Source of the DNA: Planctomycetota bacterium
Lineage (GTDB): Bacteria; Planctomycetota; Uabimicrobiia; Uabimicrobiales; Uabimicrobiaceae
Direction of reading: 5' to 3'
Assembly: GCA_029260735.1 (NCBI GenBank)
Contig: JAJDCR010000049.1
Location: 1 to 49,078, forward strand
DNA length: 49,078 nt
Shown here piece after piece: positions 33,123 to 42,018 of this stretch (position 1 is the first letter of the stretch; each line of letters starts with the position of its first letter). A model generated the notes under the pieces. The model ran no database searches. It saw only the letters and a program-made list of their open reading frames with translations, and was not told where the DNA came from. Made by a program: the position numbers and the translations under genes.

Positions 33123-34544
33123 CTATAGATTTGATGCAATGAGCTCTAGTTTTTCAACTACTTTGGCCGGACTAGGCCGCTTAGAAGCTTTTCGACTCAT
33201 CATCTTTTCAATTAAATTGGCAACTCTACGAGGAACACGAGAGTTAAAGTGAGTTACTTTGGGAGGATTCAAGGTCAAACGTTTTGAGATGACCTCAACA
33301 TAATCCTGTCCCTGAAAAGGTAATGTTCCTGCTAACATGTGAAAAAAAGTTATTCCTAAACTATAAATATCACTCTTAATATCTACTTCTCCGTCTGTCG
33401 CCTGCTCTGGAGAAAGATAATAAGGAGTCCCCATAATAATTCCTGATGTTGTTAGAGAATACTGAGCATGCAAAAACTTGACAATCCCTAAGTCCATGAG
33501 CTTAGCAATTCCCTCCTCTGTAATCAATATATTAGAAGGTTTTATATCTCTGTGAACAGCTCCCAACTCCTCTAAATGAAGAAGAGCTTTGGCAATATCT
33601 AAAATTATAGGAACTGTTTGCTCAACAGGAATAAATGTGTCTCCGGTCAATAGCTCTTCTACAGTCGGCCCTTTTAAATACTCCATAACCAAAAAGGCCC
33701 CATCGGCTCCTTGGCAAAAATCAATTCCTTTAACAATATTTTCATGCTGCAGTCGCAATAAGGTCTGTGCCTCTTGCATGAAACGAAAATTTCTCCTGTT
33801 GTCTTCATTTGAAATGGGAGGGATAACTTTAATGACAACCATTGTTTCTGAAGCTAAACAGCGAGCTAAGTAGACCCACCCCATCCCTCCACTCTTGAAC
33901 TCTTCTTCAATGCGGTAACGACCTCGGCATCCCGCAACTTCATCCCCTGGCTCATAAGTAAATTGTTGATTTTTAGCATACTTCAGCAAACGAGCACTCA
34001 CTCTTTTATTTTCTTCTGTCAACCGAGCATTCTCAGTTCGAAGGTTCGTCAACTCTTCATGCAAAGCATTATCTGATGGAATAGCTGTCTTTTCCGAGGA
34101 GGGGATTGCCTTATCTTCCGTTTTACTTTCTATCAACTGCAATTGTTTTTCGAGGTTTTGAGAGCTCTTGTGAGATTCTCGCAGTTTATCTTGAAAACGA
34201 GATAAGAGTTTTTCTTGTTTTTCAACTAAGCTTTTTAGTTGCTTAATCTTTTTTTTGTACTTTGCTCGGTATTTTTCAGCTAATTTTTGTTTTTCAGTCT
34301 TTGCTGGTGAGGAAAACTTCTTTGTAAAATTAGAAGTTGATTTAGAGGAGGGAGACCCGGAATATTGAGAGACTTTTTCGAGAACTTCTGCCCGTACGTC
34401 TATTTTATGACGTTTTTTAAAGTCTTCACTCAAATACGGTTTGTAGTTTCGAGCACTACCTTGCCAAGGAGCTAGCTCATCATTATAAACAACTACTTCA
34501 TTTTCAGTTTGTTGCTTAGTTTTTATTTTTTTTTTGTCAGCCAC
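33123..34544 (-). CDS. Ser/Thr protein kinase with N-terminal coiled coil
   Basis: 473 residues from a GTG start. Residues 1-80 are polar and lysine-rich. Residues ~85-185 are a strong coiled coil ('KLAEKYRAKYKKKIKQLKSL', 'LHEELTNLRTENARLTEENK'). The kinase domain (~208-470) has all key residues: 'GGMGWVYLA' loop (~219-227), Lys239, HRD at 331-333 with 'DIKPSNIL', DLG (variant of DFG) at 351-353, and 'GTPYYLSPEQ'. It should be active. No transmembrane helix is present, so the coiled coil is the likely targeting or dimerisation element. It lies between ParB (214 bp upstream) and the receiver-like gene. Confidence 0.93.
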   Translation of the reverse strand: MADKKKIKTKQQTENEVVVYNDELAPWQGSARNYKPYLSEDFKKRHKIDVRAEVLEKVSQYSGSPSSKSTSNFTKKFSSPAKTEKQKLAEKYRAKYKKKIKQLKSLVEKQEKLLSRFQDKLRESHKSSQNLEKQLQLIESKTEDKAIPSSEKTAIPSDNALHEELTNLRTENARLTEENKRVSARLLKYAKNQQFTYEPGDEVAGCRGRYRIEEEFKSGGMGWVYLARCLASETMVVIKVIPPISNEDNRRNFRFMQEAQTLLRLQHENIVKGIDFCQGADGAFLVMEYLKGPTVEELLTGDTFIPVEQTVPIILDIAKALLHLEELGAVHRDIKPSNILITEEGIAKLMDLGIVKFLHAQYSLTTSGIIMGTPYYLSPEQATDGEVDIKSDIYSLGITFFHMLAGTLPFQGQDYVEVISKRLTLNPPKVTHFNSRVPRRVANLIEKMMSRKASKRPSPAKVVEKLELIASNL

Positions 34545-34758
34545 ACAAACATCCTAGAAAAACAGGAAGGTTTTTTGGCCTTAGAAGAATACCTATGCTA
34601 AAGATTTAGACATAGGTTTCCTTCGACCATCAGCCGATTTAGAAAGAACCTAATGAAAATCAAGGTACAAAGTAACTAAGAGCAAGTATTCAAAAAGCTA
34701 TTTCTCAAATTTGTTGAGATAAGTGATTACTTATCAAAAATCTATAGTTTTTTTGATA

Positions 34759-35511
34759 TCACAGACTCTTTAAGAAATATTCAGCTTCTGCTGCTGTTTT
34801 TACCTGGCCAGAAGAAATTGCCAGAAAAAGCTTTTTGCCATGAACTTTTGAAGTACGAAAAGCCATCATCAATAGGCGTAGTATTTCCCAAGAAAACTTA
34901 TCCGATTGAAGAATAACTTCCTTCCGTACGTTGTCGGGAAAATTTAAGAAATCAATAGTATGTTTGATGTACTCAAGAGATCTTCCTAGGTTTTTTGCTA
35001 ACTCCACAATAGCAGACTCAGAATTTTTGGTCAACTCTTTGTAACCACCCCCTTCTTCCACCGGACTCAGCCTAGATCGACTAATGTTTTCTGTAAGAGC
35101 AAGCATCATTAAGCGATCAGCCTGAGAGACCAATTCGACAATACAAGGGACAGCTTCTAGACCAATTTCTTGAGCAGCTTTTATTCGACGACGACCAAAA
35201 ACTAAGCGGTATTTTTTGGTTCCTCGAATTTTAACAACCTTAATCGGTTGTTGCATACCATAAACCTGAATACTTTTAGCTAAAGAAGAAATATCACCTA
35301 TCGATTTTCTAATGTAGTTAGGTGGTACTTCAATGTCTCGGATATTAATACTAACTACTTCTAAGGTCACTTCAGGTTCATCCGATAAGGGAAGAGGACC
35401 TTCTCCTTTTAGCTTTTTTACTCGGTTAGCAAAGCTACTCAAAAGTTCTACGTCTCGTGTCTTAGCTTGATCTTCTGAGCGTTTTTTAATAACCCTCTGC
35501 AAGAGATCCAC
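34759..35511 (-). CDS. parB: ParB-like partition protein
   Basis: 250 residues from a GTG start immediately after the ParA stop, with the AGGAGG site inside the end of parA. The ParB/Sulfiredoxin-fold N-terminal domain is recognised from 'SLAKSIQVYGMQQPIKVVKI', the CTP-binding box 'LVFGRRRIKAAQEIGLEAVP' (usually GERRxRA) and box II 'ALTENISRSRLSPVEEGGGY'. An HTH-like segment follows ('AKNLGRSLEYIKHTIDFLNF'). The first ~50 residues are charged and non-homologous. ParB proteins bind parS sites and spread as CTP clamps. I saw no canonical parS (tGTTtCAcGTGAAAca) nearby, and the kinase neighbours suggest a role other than simple chromosome partition. Confidence 0.88.
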   Translation of the reverse strand: MDLLQRVIKKRSEDQAKTRDVELLSSFANRVKKLKGEGPLPLSDEPEVTLEVVSINIRDIEVPPNYIRKSIGDISSLAKSIQVYGMQQPIKVVKIRGTKKYRLVFGRRRIKAAQEIGLEAVPCIVELVSQADRLMMLALTENISRSRLSPVEEGGGYKELTKNSESAIVELAKNLGRSLEYIKHTIDFLNFPDNVRKEVILQSDKFSWEILRLLMMAFRTSKVHGKKLFLAISSGQVKTAAEAEYFLKSL

Positions 35512-36264
35512 CTATGACACCCTCCTCATTAGTTCTGCCGCCAAATACTTATAGTCTAGGGCTCCATAGCTGTCTGGACTATAATCAAAAATAGGTTCTC
35601 CCAACCCAAGAGATTCAGCAAGTTTGATATTTTGTCGAATCTTAGTCTCGAATAGTAAGTTGGGGTACTCTTCTTCTAACCACGACAAGACTTCCGAACA
35701 AATCCTTGTATTATTTACCTTTCCAGCCAAAATCCCCAAAATGGAAAGATTAGCGTTTGCTCCTGTTTCAACAATGTTTTTCACTGTTCGGAGCTGACTT
35801 AAAAGAGCAACAATACAAACGGAAGCGGAAGCATCCACAGGGATAATAATAGAATCAGAAAGGCACAAAGCCGTCATTGTAAAATTACCAAGTGTTGGCG
35901 GCAAGTCTATGAGAATGAAATCAAAGATCTTGTCCATAGGACGCAGTATTTTCCCTAGCTCTTCCGTAAACTCCTTGGAACCGTAAATGGCAAGCTCGTG
36001 GTTAGCAGGCATGATACAGAGATCTGAATCATTGTAAGAGTACACTGCCTCCTGTGCCGGAATCTTTCCTGACAATACATCTTCTACAGTATAGGTATCT
36101 GAAGAAAGAGGCGAGATTCCAAAGCCGAGAGAAGCGGTTCCTTGCGGATCTAAGTCAATGACTAAAACCTTCAGACCATGAAATTTCACCAAAGCAGAAG
36201 ATAGATTGACTGCCGTCTGACTTTTGCCGGTTCCTCCCTTTTCGATCGCGACACTGACAATCAA
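35512..36264 (-). CDS. parA: ParA-family ATPase
   Basis: 250-residue Walker-type ATPase from a TTG start (36262-36264), chosen because an AAAGGAG site precedes it and the protein then begins MIVSVAIEKGGTGKSQT, as ParA proteins do. The deviant Walker A is KGGTGKSQ (9-16). Walker A' is 'VLVIDLDPQGTASLGFG' and Walker B is 'FILIDLPPT'. ATP-dependent dimerisation on DNA drives movement of ParB-bound cargo. Its stop codon abuts the ParB GTG, so the two are translationally coupled. A longer ATG start at 36333 would add a non-homologous lead. Confidence 0.92.
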   Translation of the reverse strand: MIVSVAIEKGGTGKSQTAVNLSSALVKFHGLKVLVIDLDPQGTASLGFGISPLSSDTYTVEDVLSGKIPAQEAVYSYNDSDLCIMPANHELAIYGSKEFTEELGKILRPMDKIFDFILIDLPPTLGNFTMTALCLSDSIIIPVDASASVCIVALLSQLRTVKNIVETGANANLSILGILAGKVNNTRICSEVLSWLEEEYPNLLFETKIRQNIKLAESLGLGEPIFDYSPDSYGALDYKYLAAELMRRVS

Positions 36265-36457
36265 GAATTTCTCCTTTCCAAGAGTTGATAGGCATGCTGT
36301 ATTTGCAATTTTTTTCTGATAGCTTTTGTTCAAACATCCTAGATGTTTTCTAGGCTAAAAGAAAATCTATGTGTAAGCTGAAAAATAGACTTGATAAGTA
36401 TAGCACAACAAAATAGAAGAAGCAAGATAGATTAAAAAGAGCCTCTTAAATTTCCTC

Positions 36458-38041
36458 TTAAATTTCCAAGAGAGCAGTGACAAACTCGTGATGATTGTTC
36501 GTTCTTTCTCCCATAGTATGCAAGAATTTTTCCAAAACTTGCCCCCCAGAAAGATCATCCTTCAAAATTTGCCGAAATAAGCTTTTTATACTCTCTATAT
36601 TCAAAAGTAAATGAGAATCAGAGCGCACTGATCCTTGCAACATATTTTTGCTAAAAACTAATAGCTTATCTCCCTTAGTCCAAGTAACACCATGCTCTTG
36701 TCCCAGGAAAAGTTCATGTCCGCCTAAAGGAGTTCCAGGCGACTTAAAAACTTCTCGCCGACCATCTTTTCTAAATAGAAGTAAAGGAGCACATCCTCCC
36801 CCGATCCACTTTAAACGATCAGAGCTTGCAAAGAGTAAGGTCCCTATAACCCAAACTCCGGGGAAACGAGAGTAGATATTACGATGAATTCCTCCGATTA
36901 CCTCTGTGGGAGTATTGGCATAGTCAACAACTGCTTCAAAAATTCCTTGCATTTTTGTGATGTAAGCAAAAAAATCCTTATTTTTTCCAATCCCTGCATT
37001 ATTCCAGTAGACCTCTCCCCAAAAAATGTAGACTCCTCCTTGGCTCTCACGAGCAAAAAAAACTGCCGAGGGGTTCTTTCCTTTCTGCCCTGAAACAACT
37101 TGGTAGTGGCAAAGCAAATTAGTTTGCTGAAAGAAAAAATCTTCTCGAGGAGAAAAAAGAGCTATTTCTTTTAAAGTCGAAGTGTCCTCAAGAGAAGATA
37201 GAATCGATTTATATAGATGGACATCTCGCTTAGGGCGCTCAAAAAAATAAAAAACATACTCCCCTACCGTGATCGTCATCACTCCTGAAAGTCGAAACAT
37301 ACTATCTACAGCAACTCCATCTATTCGGGTGTCATTGCTTCCTAAGTGCTTCAGATGATAACTTTGAGCATTTTTGTTATGAATAATGGAAAACTGAACT
37401 TTCGAAAAATATGCTTTCGAAATAACGAGATCATTTTTCGCATCTTGGCCCACATAAATAACATCTTTTGAAATCGTTATGGTTTGACCATTCGTAAAAC
37501 AGATTAGCTCAGCAAACTCCACATTTCGCCTTGTCTTCTCTGCAGGAGACGAAGAAGATGCTTCTATCTCCGCAAATTTTCTTTCCAAACGAGAAATACG
37601 CGAAAAAGGTTGAGTGACATCGGGGCTATCAGAAATCAATCCTGTATAGGCTTCATCCCAATCTAATTGATCAGACTCTACATTAGTGGCTTCGTGAAGA
37701 GGATTAGGGCTACCAACAAAACTCTCATCAATGGTCGTTTCTCCGCTCAAGTCGCAGAAAAAAACCGCTTCAATGTTGGCAAACTTAATTCGATCTTGAT
37801 CCTTTAGCTCTTTGCTAGCCTCTACCGGCTCATCATTGAGGTAAGTTCTTCGAAAACTGCTCAAATCTTCCAGGAAAAACTCCCCTTCTTCCTCAAAGAT
37901 ACGTGCATGTAAACGAGAAATCATAGGATCATCTAGGGTTATATCAATATTTTCCTTTTTACGGCCGATTGTTGTAACATCTTTCAAGTGGAACTCCTTT
38001 TCGATCCCCTGAAAGCTAACACAAAGTTTCGCTTTTTTCAT
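36458..38041 (-). CDS. FHA protein with degenerate PP2C/SpoIIE-like phosphatase domain
   Basis: 527 residues. FHA domain 1 (~15-95) has the phosphothreonine-binding signature 'TIGRKKENIDITLDDPMISR' followed by LHARI. A second FHA-like region (~175-265, 'YVGQDAKNDLVISKAYFSKV') lacks the key Arg and the SRxH motif, so it is degenerate. The C-terminal third has the SpoIIE/PP2C pattern ('IGGGCAPLLLFRKDGRREVF', 'GTPLGG', 'WTKGDKLLVF'), but the usual metal-binding aspartates are missing (VYWNNAGIGK for GDvxGHG; VFSKNM for xyTDGx). It therefore looks like a pseudophosphatase adapter. It leads the cluster before ParA, with 193 bp between, and pairs naturally with the Ser/Thr kinase two genes on. Confidence 0.82.
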   Translation of the reverse strand: MKKAKLCVSFQGIEKEFHLKDVTTIGRKKENIDITLDDPMISRLHARIFEEEGEFFLEDLSSFRRTYLNDEPVEASKELKDQDRIKFANIEAVFFCDLSGETTIDESFVGSPNPLHEATNVESDQLDWDEAYTGLISDSPDVTQPFSRISRLERKFAEIEASSSSPAEKTRRNVEFAELICFTNGQTITISKDVIYVGQDAKNDLVISKAYFSKVQFSIIHNKNAQSYHLKHLGSNDTRIDGVAVDSMFRLSGVMTITVGEYVFYFFERPKRDVHLYKSILSSLEDTSTLKEIALFSPREDFFFQQTNLLCHYQVVSGQKGKNPSAVFFARESQGGVYIFWGEVYWNNAGIGKNKDFFAYITKMQGIFEAVVDYANTPTEVIGGIHRNIYSRFPGVWVIGTLLFASSDRLKWIGGGCAPLLLFRKDGRREVFKSPGTPLGGHELFLGQEHGVTWTKGDKLLVFSKNMLQGSVRSDSHLLLNIESIKSLFRQILKDDLSGGQVLEKFLHTMGERTNNHHEFVTALLEI

Positions 38042-38116
38042 CGCAACGCGATCCCTTCAACTCCTAGGGTGAATCATCAATTAAATATTATTTAGTATCG
38101 TTAGTTTTATGAAATA

Positions 38117-38174
38117 TAGCAAGGCGCTTTGAGTGCGCATAGTCTTTTTCTGCAAACGAAAAGAACGCTGCTAG
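38117..38174 (+). repeat. Degenerate copy of the dispersed repeat also at 48.4 kb
   Basis: In the 387-bp intergenic gap upstream of trpS. 'tagcaaggcgctttgagt' followed by 'gcgcatag', a T-rich stretch and 'ctgctag' aligns with the reverse complement of 48430-48488 with scattered substitutions and small gaps. Nothing coding is supported in this gap; a TATAAT at 38276-38281 and 'TATATAAAAT' at 38386-38395 are possible promoter pieces for trpS. Confidence 0.6.
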
Positions 38175-38428
38175 ATTTTATAAGAACTAGATAATGAGTA
38201 ATAGTTGATTGGTGACATGCCCTAGATTTTTTTGAGAAAAAATGTGAAAGAATAGAAATTCTGAGATGTCCTTACTATAATGATACATCCTAACACCTCT
38301 TTGAAATTATTTCCAAACAATATTTACAAAGAACTAATCATCAAAACACGAAAAACTGCAAGCAAATTTTATCGGCAAACTACTCTATATAAAATCTTGT
38401 AAGTGGATTATCAAAAAAGGAAACATAA

Positions 38429-39415
38429 ATGAGAAAGAAAAGATTTTTTTCGGGGATTCAACCTACCGGAGAAATTCACATAGGAAATTATTTGGGGGCT
38501 ATTAAAAATTGGTTAAATCTACTAGAGTCAGGTGAGTACGAAGGAATCATTTCCATTGTTGACTATCATGCCATCACTATGCCCTACGAAAAAAAAGAAA
38601 TGCAGGATAGAATTCGCAAATGTGCAGCCACTCTTATGGCCTGTGGAGTAAATCCAGACAATTCTCTTCTTTTTGTCCAAAGCCAAGTTCCTCAGCATAC
38701 AGAACTGTCTTGGATTCTCACTTGTTCAAGTAACATGGGAGAGCTAGAAAGAATGACTCAATACAAAGATAAATCTAAAGGCAGTGAATCTATTGGAGTT
38801 GGACTTTTCTCTTATCCAATCTTGCAAACAGCCGATATTGTACTCTACAAGGCACCCTTTGTTCCGGTAGGAGAAGATCAAATACAACATCTGGAGTTGG
38901 CCCGAGAAATAGTTCGGCGATTCAACAAAAGATTTGGGAAAGTCTTTCCAGAGCCTAAGCCTATTCTTGGCGAAGCTAAGCGTATTATGGGCTTAGACGG
39001 AGGCAGTAAAATGTCAAAAAGCCTGGGTAACAGCATCAGTTTAACAGATTCGGGAAAACCTCTCTGGAAAAAACTGGCTTCCGCGAAAACAGATGAAAAA
39101 AGAAAGCTCCGCACTGATCCAGGAGTTCCTGAAGATTGCAATGTTTACAACTCCTATCATCTTTACTTTTCATCCTCTGAAGATCATAATAAAATACAAG
39201 AAGGGTGTACAAGTGCAAGTATGGGTTGTGTCGACTGCAAGAAAATTCTCTTAGCCAATATGGAAAAATCTTTAGGCCCCATTGCTGAGCGATACCAAGA
39301 ACTAATGGAAACCCCTCAACAAATCGATGACTTTCTTCAAAAATCTGCGATAAAATGTCGCGAAATAGCGGAAGAAACGATGCAAGAGGTTCGCCAAAAA
39401 ATGGGTCTGAGGTAA
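38429..39415 (+). CDS. trpS: Tryptophanyl-tRNA synthetase
   Basis: Class I aminoacyl-tRNA synthetase charging tRNA-Trp, 328 residues, the normal bacterial length. The HIGH-type motif is 'GEIHIGNYLGAIKNWLNL' (HIGN at 17-20). The KMSKS loop is in 'GGSKMSKSLGNS'. Other signatures are 'DYHAITMPY' and 'PVGEDQIQHLELAREI'. Cysteines late in the chain ('GCVDCKKIL') resemble the metal-binding site found in some bacterial TrpS. The gene has a modest AAAGGA site. A Ser/Thr kinase gene begins 11 bp after the stop, an unusual neighbour. Confidence 0.96.
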   Translation: MRKKRFFSGIQPTGEIHIGNYLGAIKNWLNLLESGEYEGIISIVDYHAITMPYEKKEMQDRIRKCAATLMACGVNPDNSLLFVQSQVPQHTELSWILTCSSNMGELERMTQYKDKSKGSESIGVGLFSYPILQTADIVLYKAPFVPVGEDQIQHLELAREIVRRFNKRFGKVFPEPKPILGEAKRIMGLDGGSKMSKSLGNSISLTDSGKPLWKKLASAKTDEKRKLRTDPGVPEDCNVYNSYHLYFSSSEDHNKIQEGCTSASMGCVDCKKILLANMEKSLGPIAERYQELMETPQQIDDFLQKSAIKCREIAEETMQEVRQKMGLR

Positions 39416-39426
39416 ACAAAAAAACA

Positions 39427-40305
39427 ATGAAACTCAAAACTTTTACTATTCAAGGCAAGCAGTACAAAACCACTCAAGTGATTGGAGAGGGCTCTCACGC
39501 TCATGTATGGTGCGCTCGTGCCACTTCTTACCCTCATGATGAAATCACCATTAAAATAGCCAAAGAAGACGACGTTGCAAAGCAAAGGGTTCAAAATGAA
39601 ATCCGTTTTTTAAAAGAAGTGCAACATTCTAATATTCCTGAGCTATTAGAGTCTGGGGTCGGACCAACACCTTGGTTTGCTATGCCCTTGTTAGAGAAGT
39701 TACATGTATCTATCCCTAAAGGAGGACAACTACAGAAGTACGATATCAGTGATACCAGAGAAAAAGGGTATCCTAGCCAAGCTTCGAGTATCCCCTTTGA
39801 GTACCGCCAAAAAGTTGCGATTGCAGCTCTCGTAGATATCAGTAGTGTAATCGCTTACATTTCAGGCACTAACATTGTTCATGCTGATATTAATCCCACA
39901 AATATTCTGGCTTCAGGAAGTTTAATTAAAAAAAATTATCTTCTGACAGACTGGGGAGCGACAGCACTTATTCATGAGTATCCCGATAGCACTTTTGGAA
40001 CACTCCAGTTTACAGCTCCTGAAAGATTATTTGGAGAGGTCAGTATAAAATCAGATCTATTCTCTTTGGGGGTAACTATCTTTTATATCCTAACGGGTAA
40101 AGTTCCTTATCAAGGGAAAAATGGGGAGGAATACTACACATCCATCATCATGGAAGATAATATGTCTCCCTGTATATTTGAGAAAAAGACAATATCTTCC
40201 CTAGATCGTCTTATTCGTGAATTAATCCAGAAAAAGCCTGAAAATCGCCCTGGTGCCCCAGAAGCATATAAAAGAATCGAGAAAATATCTGCAAAATACT
40301 TGTAA
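39427..40305 (+). CDS. Divergent Ser/Thr kinase, 'HAD' catalytic loop
   Basis: 292 residues from the ATG at 39427; an ATG at 39355 lies inside trpS in another frame and is unlikely. The glycine loop is 'IGEGSHAHVWCA' (~19-30), Lys43 in 'TIKIAK'. The catalytic loop is HAD at 152-154 with 'DINPTNIL' (Arg of HRD replaced, Lys replaced by Asn), and DWG replaces DFG at 175-177. The activation-segment end is 'GTLQFTAPERLFG'. Loss of the HRD arginine and the HxD+2 lysine could mean phospho-independent or weak activity. The kinase is probably co-transcribed with trpS (11-bp gap). Confidence 0.85.
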   Translation: MKLKTFTIQGKQYKTTQVIGEGSHAHVWCARATSYPHDEITIKIAKEDDVAKQRVQNEIRFLKEVQHSNIPELLESGVGPTPWFAMPLLEKLHVSIPKGGQLQKYDISDTREKGYPSQASSIPFEYRQKVAIAALVDISSVIAYISGTNIVHADINPTNILASGSLIKKNYLLTDWGATALIHEYPDSTFGTLQFTAPERLFGEVSIKSDLFSLGVTIFYILTGKVPYQGKNGEEYYTSIIMEDNMSPCIFEKKTISSLDRLIRELIQKKPENRPGAPEAYKRIEKISAKYL

Positions 40306-40450
40306 ATTTTCAAAATTCTCAGCAAAAACATTTTTTTCTTTGTATACTGAAATATAGAGAAAAGTAGTTAATAAATAACCAAAAATAACTTTTTTCTTGA
40401 TTTATTCAATTGTTTATAGATACTATTGCAGAACAATTAAGGAAGAACAT

Positions 40451-40582
40451 ATGATTGGAAAATCTTTTAATCCTTTCTATGTGATGGACAAACTAGAATG
40501 TAGCCGAAACATGCTTGCTATTCTAGATAAATTAGAAGCCATCGAAGAAAAATTAGAGAGGATAGAACAATTTCAAACCTAA
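40451..40582 (+). CDS. Small helical protein, 43 aa
   Basis: A short reading frame with AAGGA seven bases upstream of the ATG. The second half 'NMLAILDKLEAIEEKLERIE' is a strong amphipathic coiled-coil helix. It sits alone in the 401-bp gap between the kinase and nadD. A TATACT box at 40343-40348 could belong to its promoter, but no clear -35 is seen. I know no relative; the coding call rests on the ribosome site and helical periodicity. Confidence 0.45.
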   Translation: MIGKSFNPFYVMDKLECSRNMLAILDKLEAIEEKLERIEQFQT

Positions 40583-40706
40583 TAATTGTTCCTGGATTTC
40601 ATTTCTTAAATTGAGAACCAGTATACATACAAAACAAAGTGGGAGAGCCAAAAGAAACTAAACTTTTTGCTCCCTCACTCCAGCACAACTGTTTAAGGGC
40701 TAAAGA

Positions 40707-41354
40707 GTGACAATTGGTTTATTTGGAGGTACCTTTGATCCTATCCACATAGGACATCTCTTAATGGCTCAAGAAGTTGCCTCAAAGCTTGGTTTAACCA
40801 AGGTAATATTCATTCCAGCCCAAGTCCCTCCCATGAAAAACATCCAAACATCTGCAGAACATCGTTACCAAATGGTTAAGTTAGCTATTAAAAATAACCC
40901 CTTCTTTGAAATTTCCGATTTAGAGCTACGTCGAAAAAAAATATCCTACACAGCATCAACCATCACGACCATGAAAAAAGAATACCAAGAGCCTCTAACT
41001 TTCATTATCGGATCAGACAATTTAAGTAACTTCACCAAATGGCACCGCTGGCAATTTATTTTAAAAAACTGCGACTTGGGAGTGGGCGAAAGACCTGGTT
41101 ACGGAAAAGAATCTATAGAATGCTTAGAAGAACAAGTTCCCCAAGAAATTTATCAGAAAATTCAAAAAAACTTTGTCTCTATTCCTCTGATCAACATCTC
41201 ATCGACGGAAATTCGACGACGCTATAGTAAAAAAGAATCTATCCGATACTTTGTTCCTCTCCAAGTGGAAAACTACATAAAGAAACACCAACTTTACCAA
41301 AACAATCCAACAACCAAAATAAGCCTACCTGAAGAGAAAAAAAACCTTGTCTAA
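40707..41354 (+). CDS. nadD: Nicotinate-nucleotide adenylyltransferase NadD
   Basis: Transfers AMP from ATP to nicotinate mononucleotide, the penultimate step of NAD synthesis. GTG start with AAGGG nine bases upstream. The N-terminal nucleotidyltransferase motif is 'GLFGGTFDPIHIGHLLMAQE' (GGTFDPIHIGH at 6-16), followed by 'VIFIPAQVPPMK', 'DLELRRKKISYTASTITTMK', 'FIIGSDNL' and the C-terminal 'ISSTEIRRRY' signature. Length (215 residues) fits. Its C-terminus extends a little past the motif. Confidence 0.95.
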   Translation: MTIGLFGGTFDPIHIGHLLMAQEVASKLGLTKVIFIPAQVPPMKNIQTSAEHRYQMVKLAIKNNPFFEISDLELRRKKISYTASTITTMKKEYQEPLTFIIGSDNLSNFTKWHRWQFILKNCDLGVGERPGYGKESIECLEEQVPQEIYQKIQKNFVSIPLINISSTEIRRRYSKKESIRYFVPLQVENYIKKHQLYQNNPTTKISLPEEKKNLV

Positions 41355-41406
41355 ACCCTAAGAAAAAAAGGGCCTAAAACTTAGAAGTTTGCTAGAAAGA
41401 ATATTC

Positions 41407-41592
41407 ATGAAATACCGAAGCCTACTTTTTCTCATTGCAATATCTCTCCTTATTTACTATAAAAAAACCTCTAAAAAATCCCCCCTTCGCCTACGAGAAA
41501 AATGGAGCTACTTTATTAGCTGTTTAATATGGGCCTTGGTCATCTATTGGCTTATTTTTATTATTGCTCCTTTGTTTGTAAAAAACATTTAA
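41407..41592 (+). CDS. Small two-helix membrane protein, 61 aa
   Basis: Begins at the ATG at 41407 (a TTG at 41389 is an alternative). Two hydrophobic helices ('SLLFLIAISLLIYY' and 'LIWALVIYWLIFIIAPLF') flank a basic loop (KKTSKKSPLRLREK). The ribosome site is weak. It lies 52 bp after nadD and before the phosphatase-like gene. I recognise no family. Confidence 0.5.
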   Translation: MKYRSLLFLIAISLLIYYKKTSKKSPLRLREKWSYFISCLIWALVIYWLIFIIAPLFVKNI

Positions 41593-41644
41593 GATCCTGG
41601 GAAGAAAATATGACAGAGAACAATAACTTTGGTCGAGTAAAGGC

Positions 41645-41968
41645 ATGAAAAAAATACTATTTATATGCAGTCAAAACAAATTAAGAAGTCCTACTGCCGA
41701 GGCTATTTTTTGTGACTATCCAGGGTGGGAAGTTCGCTCCGCGGGTTTAAATAACGATGCGGAAATTCCTATTAGTGCAGAAGATGTTCAGTGGGCTGAC
41801 TATATTTTTGTGATGGAACAAGTTCACAAAGGGAAATTAAGCAAAAAATTTCGCAAATCGCTCAAGCATCAAAAAGTTATTTGCCTTGGTATCCCTGATG
41901 ACTACGAATATATGGATAAAACATTAGTAGGTTTGCTGGAGCGTAAAGTTCCTTCGTTTGTGCGCTAG
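41645..41968 (+). CDS. Low-molecular-weight protein-tyrosine-phosphatase-like protein
   Basis: 107 residues with the family's N-terminal catalytic loop 'MKKILFICSQNKLRSPTAEA', a C-x5-R motif (Cys8, Arg14). 'WEVRSAGLNNDAE' and 'WADYIFVMEQVHKGKLSKKF' follow the pattern of the short bacterial LMW-PTP-like group, and 'VICLGIPDDYEYMD' supplies a DDYEYMD motif at the position of the general acid. It is shorter than classical LMW-PTPs (about 150 residues) but full-length for this group. Substrates are unknown. A hairpin (42019-42061) lies before the convergent beta-lactamase gene. Confidence 0.85.
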   Translation: MKKILFICSQNKLRSPTAEAIFCDYPGWEVRSAGLNNDAEIPISAEDVQWADYIFVMEQVHKGKLSKKFRKSLKHQKVICLGIPDDYEYMDKTLVGLLERKVPSFVR

Positions 41969-42018
41969 AAAATATCTCTCGCTGATTGATTTAGTCTGCT
42001 TTGTTAATATCCATAAAG

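Noticed and set aside
34500..36400. parS sites near parAB
   Set aside because: I looked for tGTTtCAcGTGAAAca-like palindromes and saw none, though a divergent site could be missed by eye.
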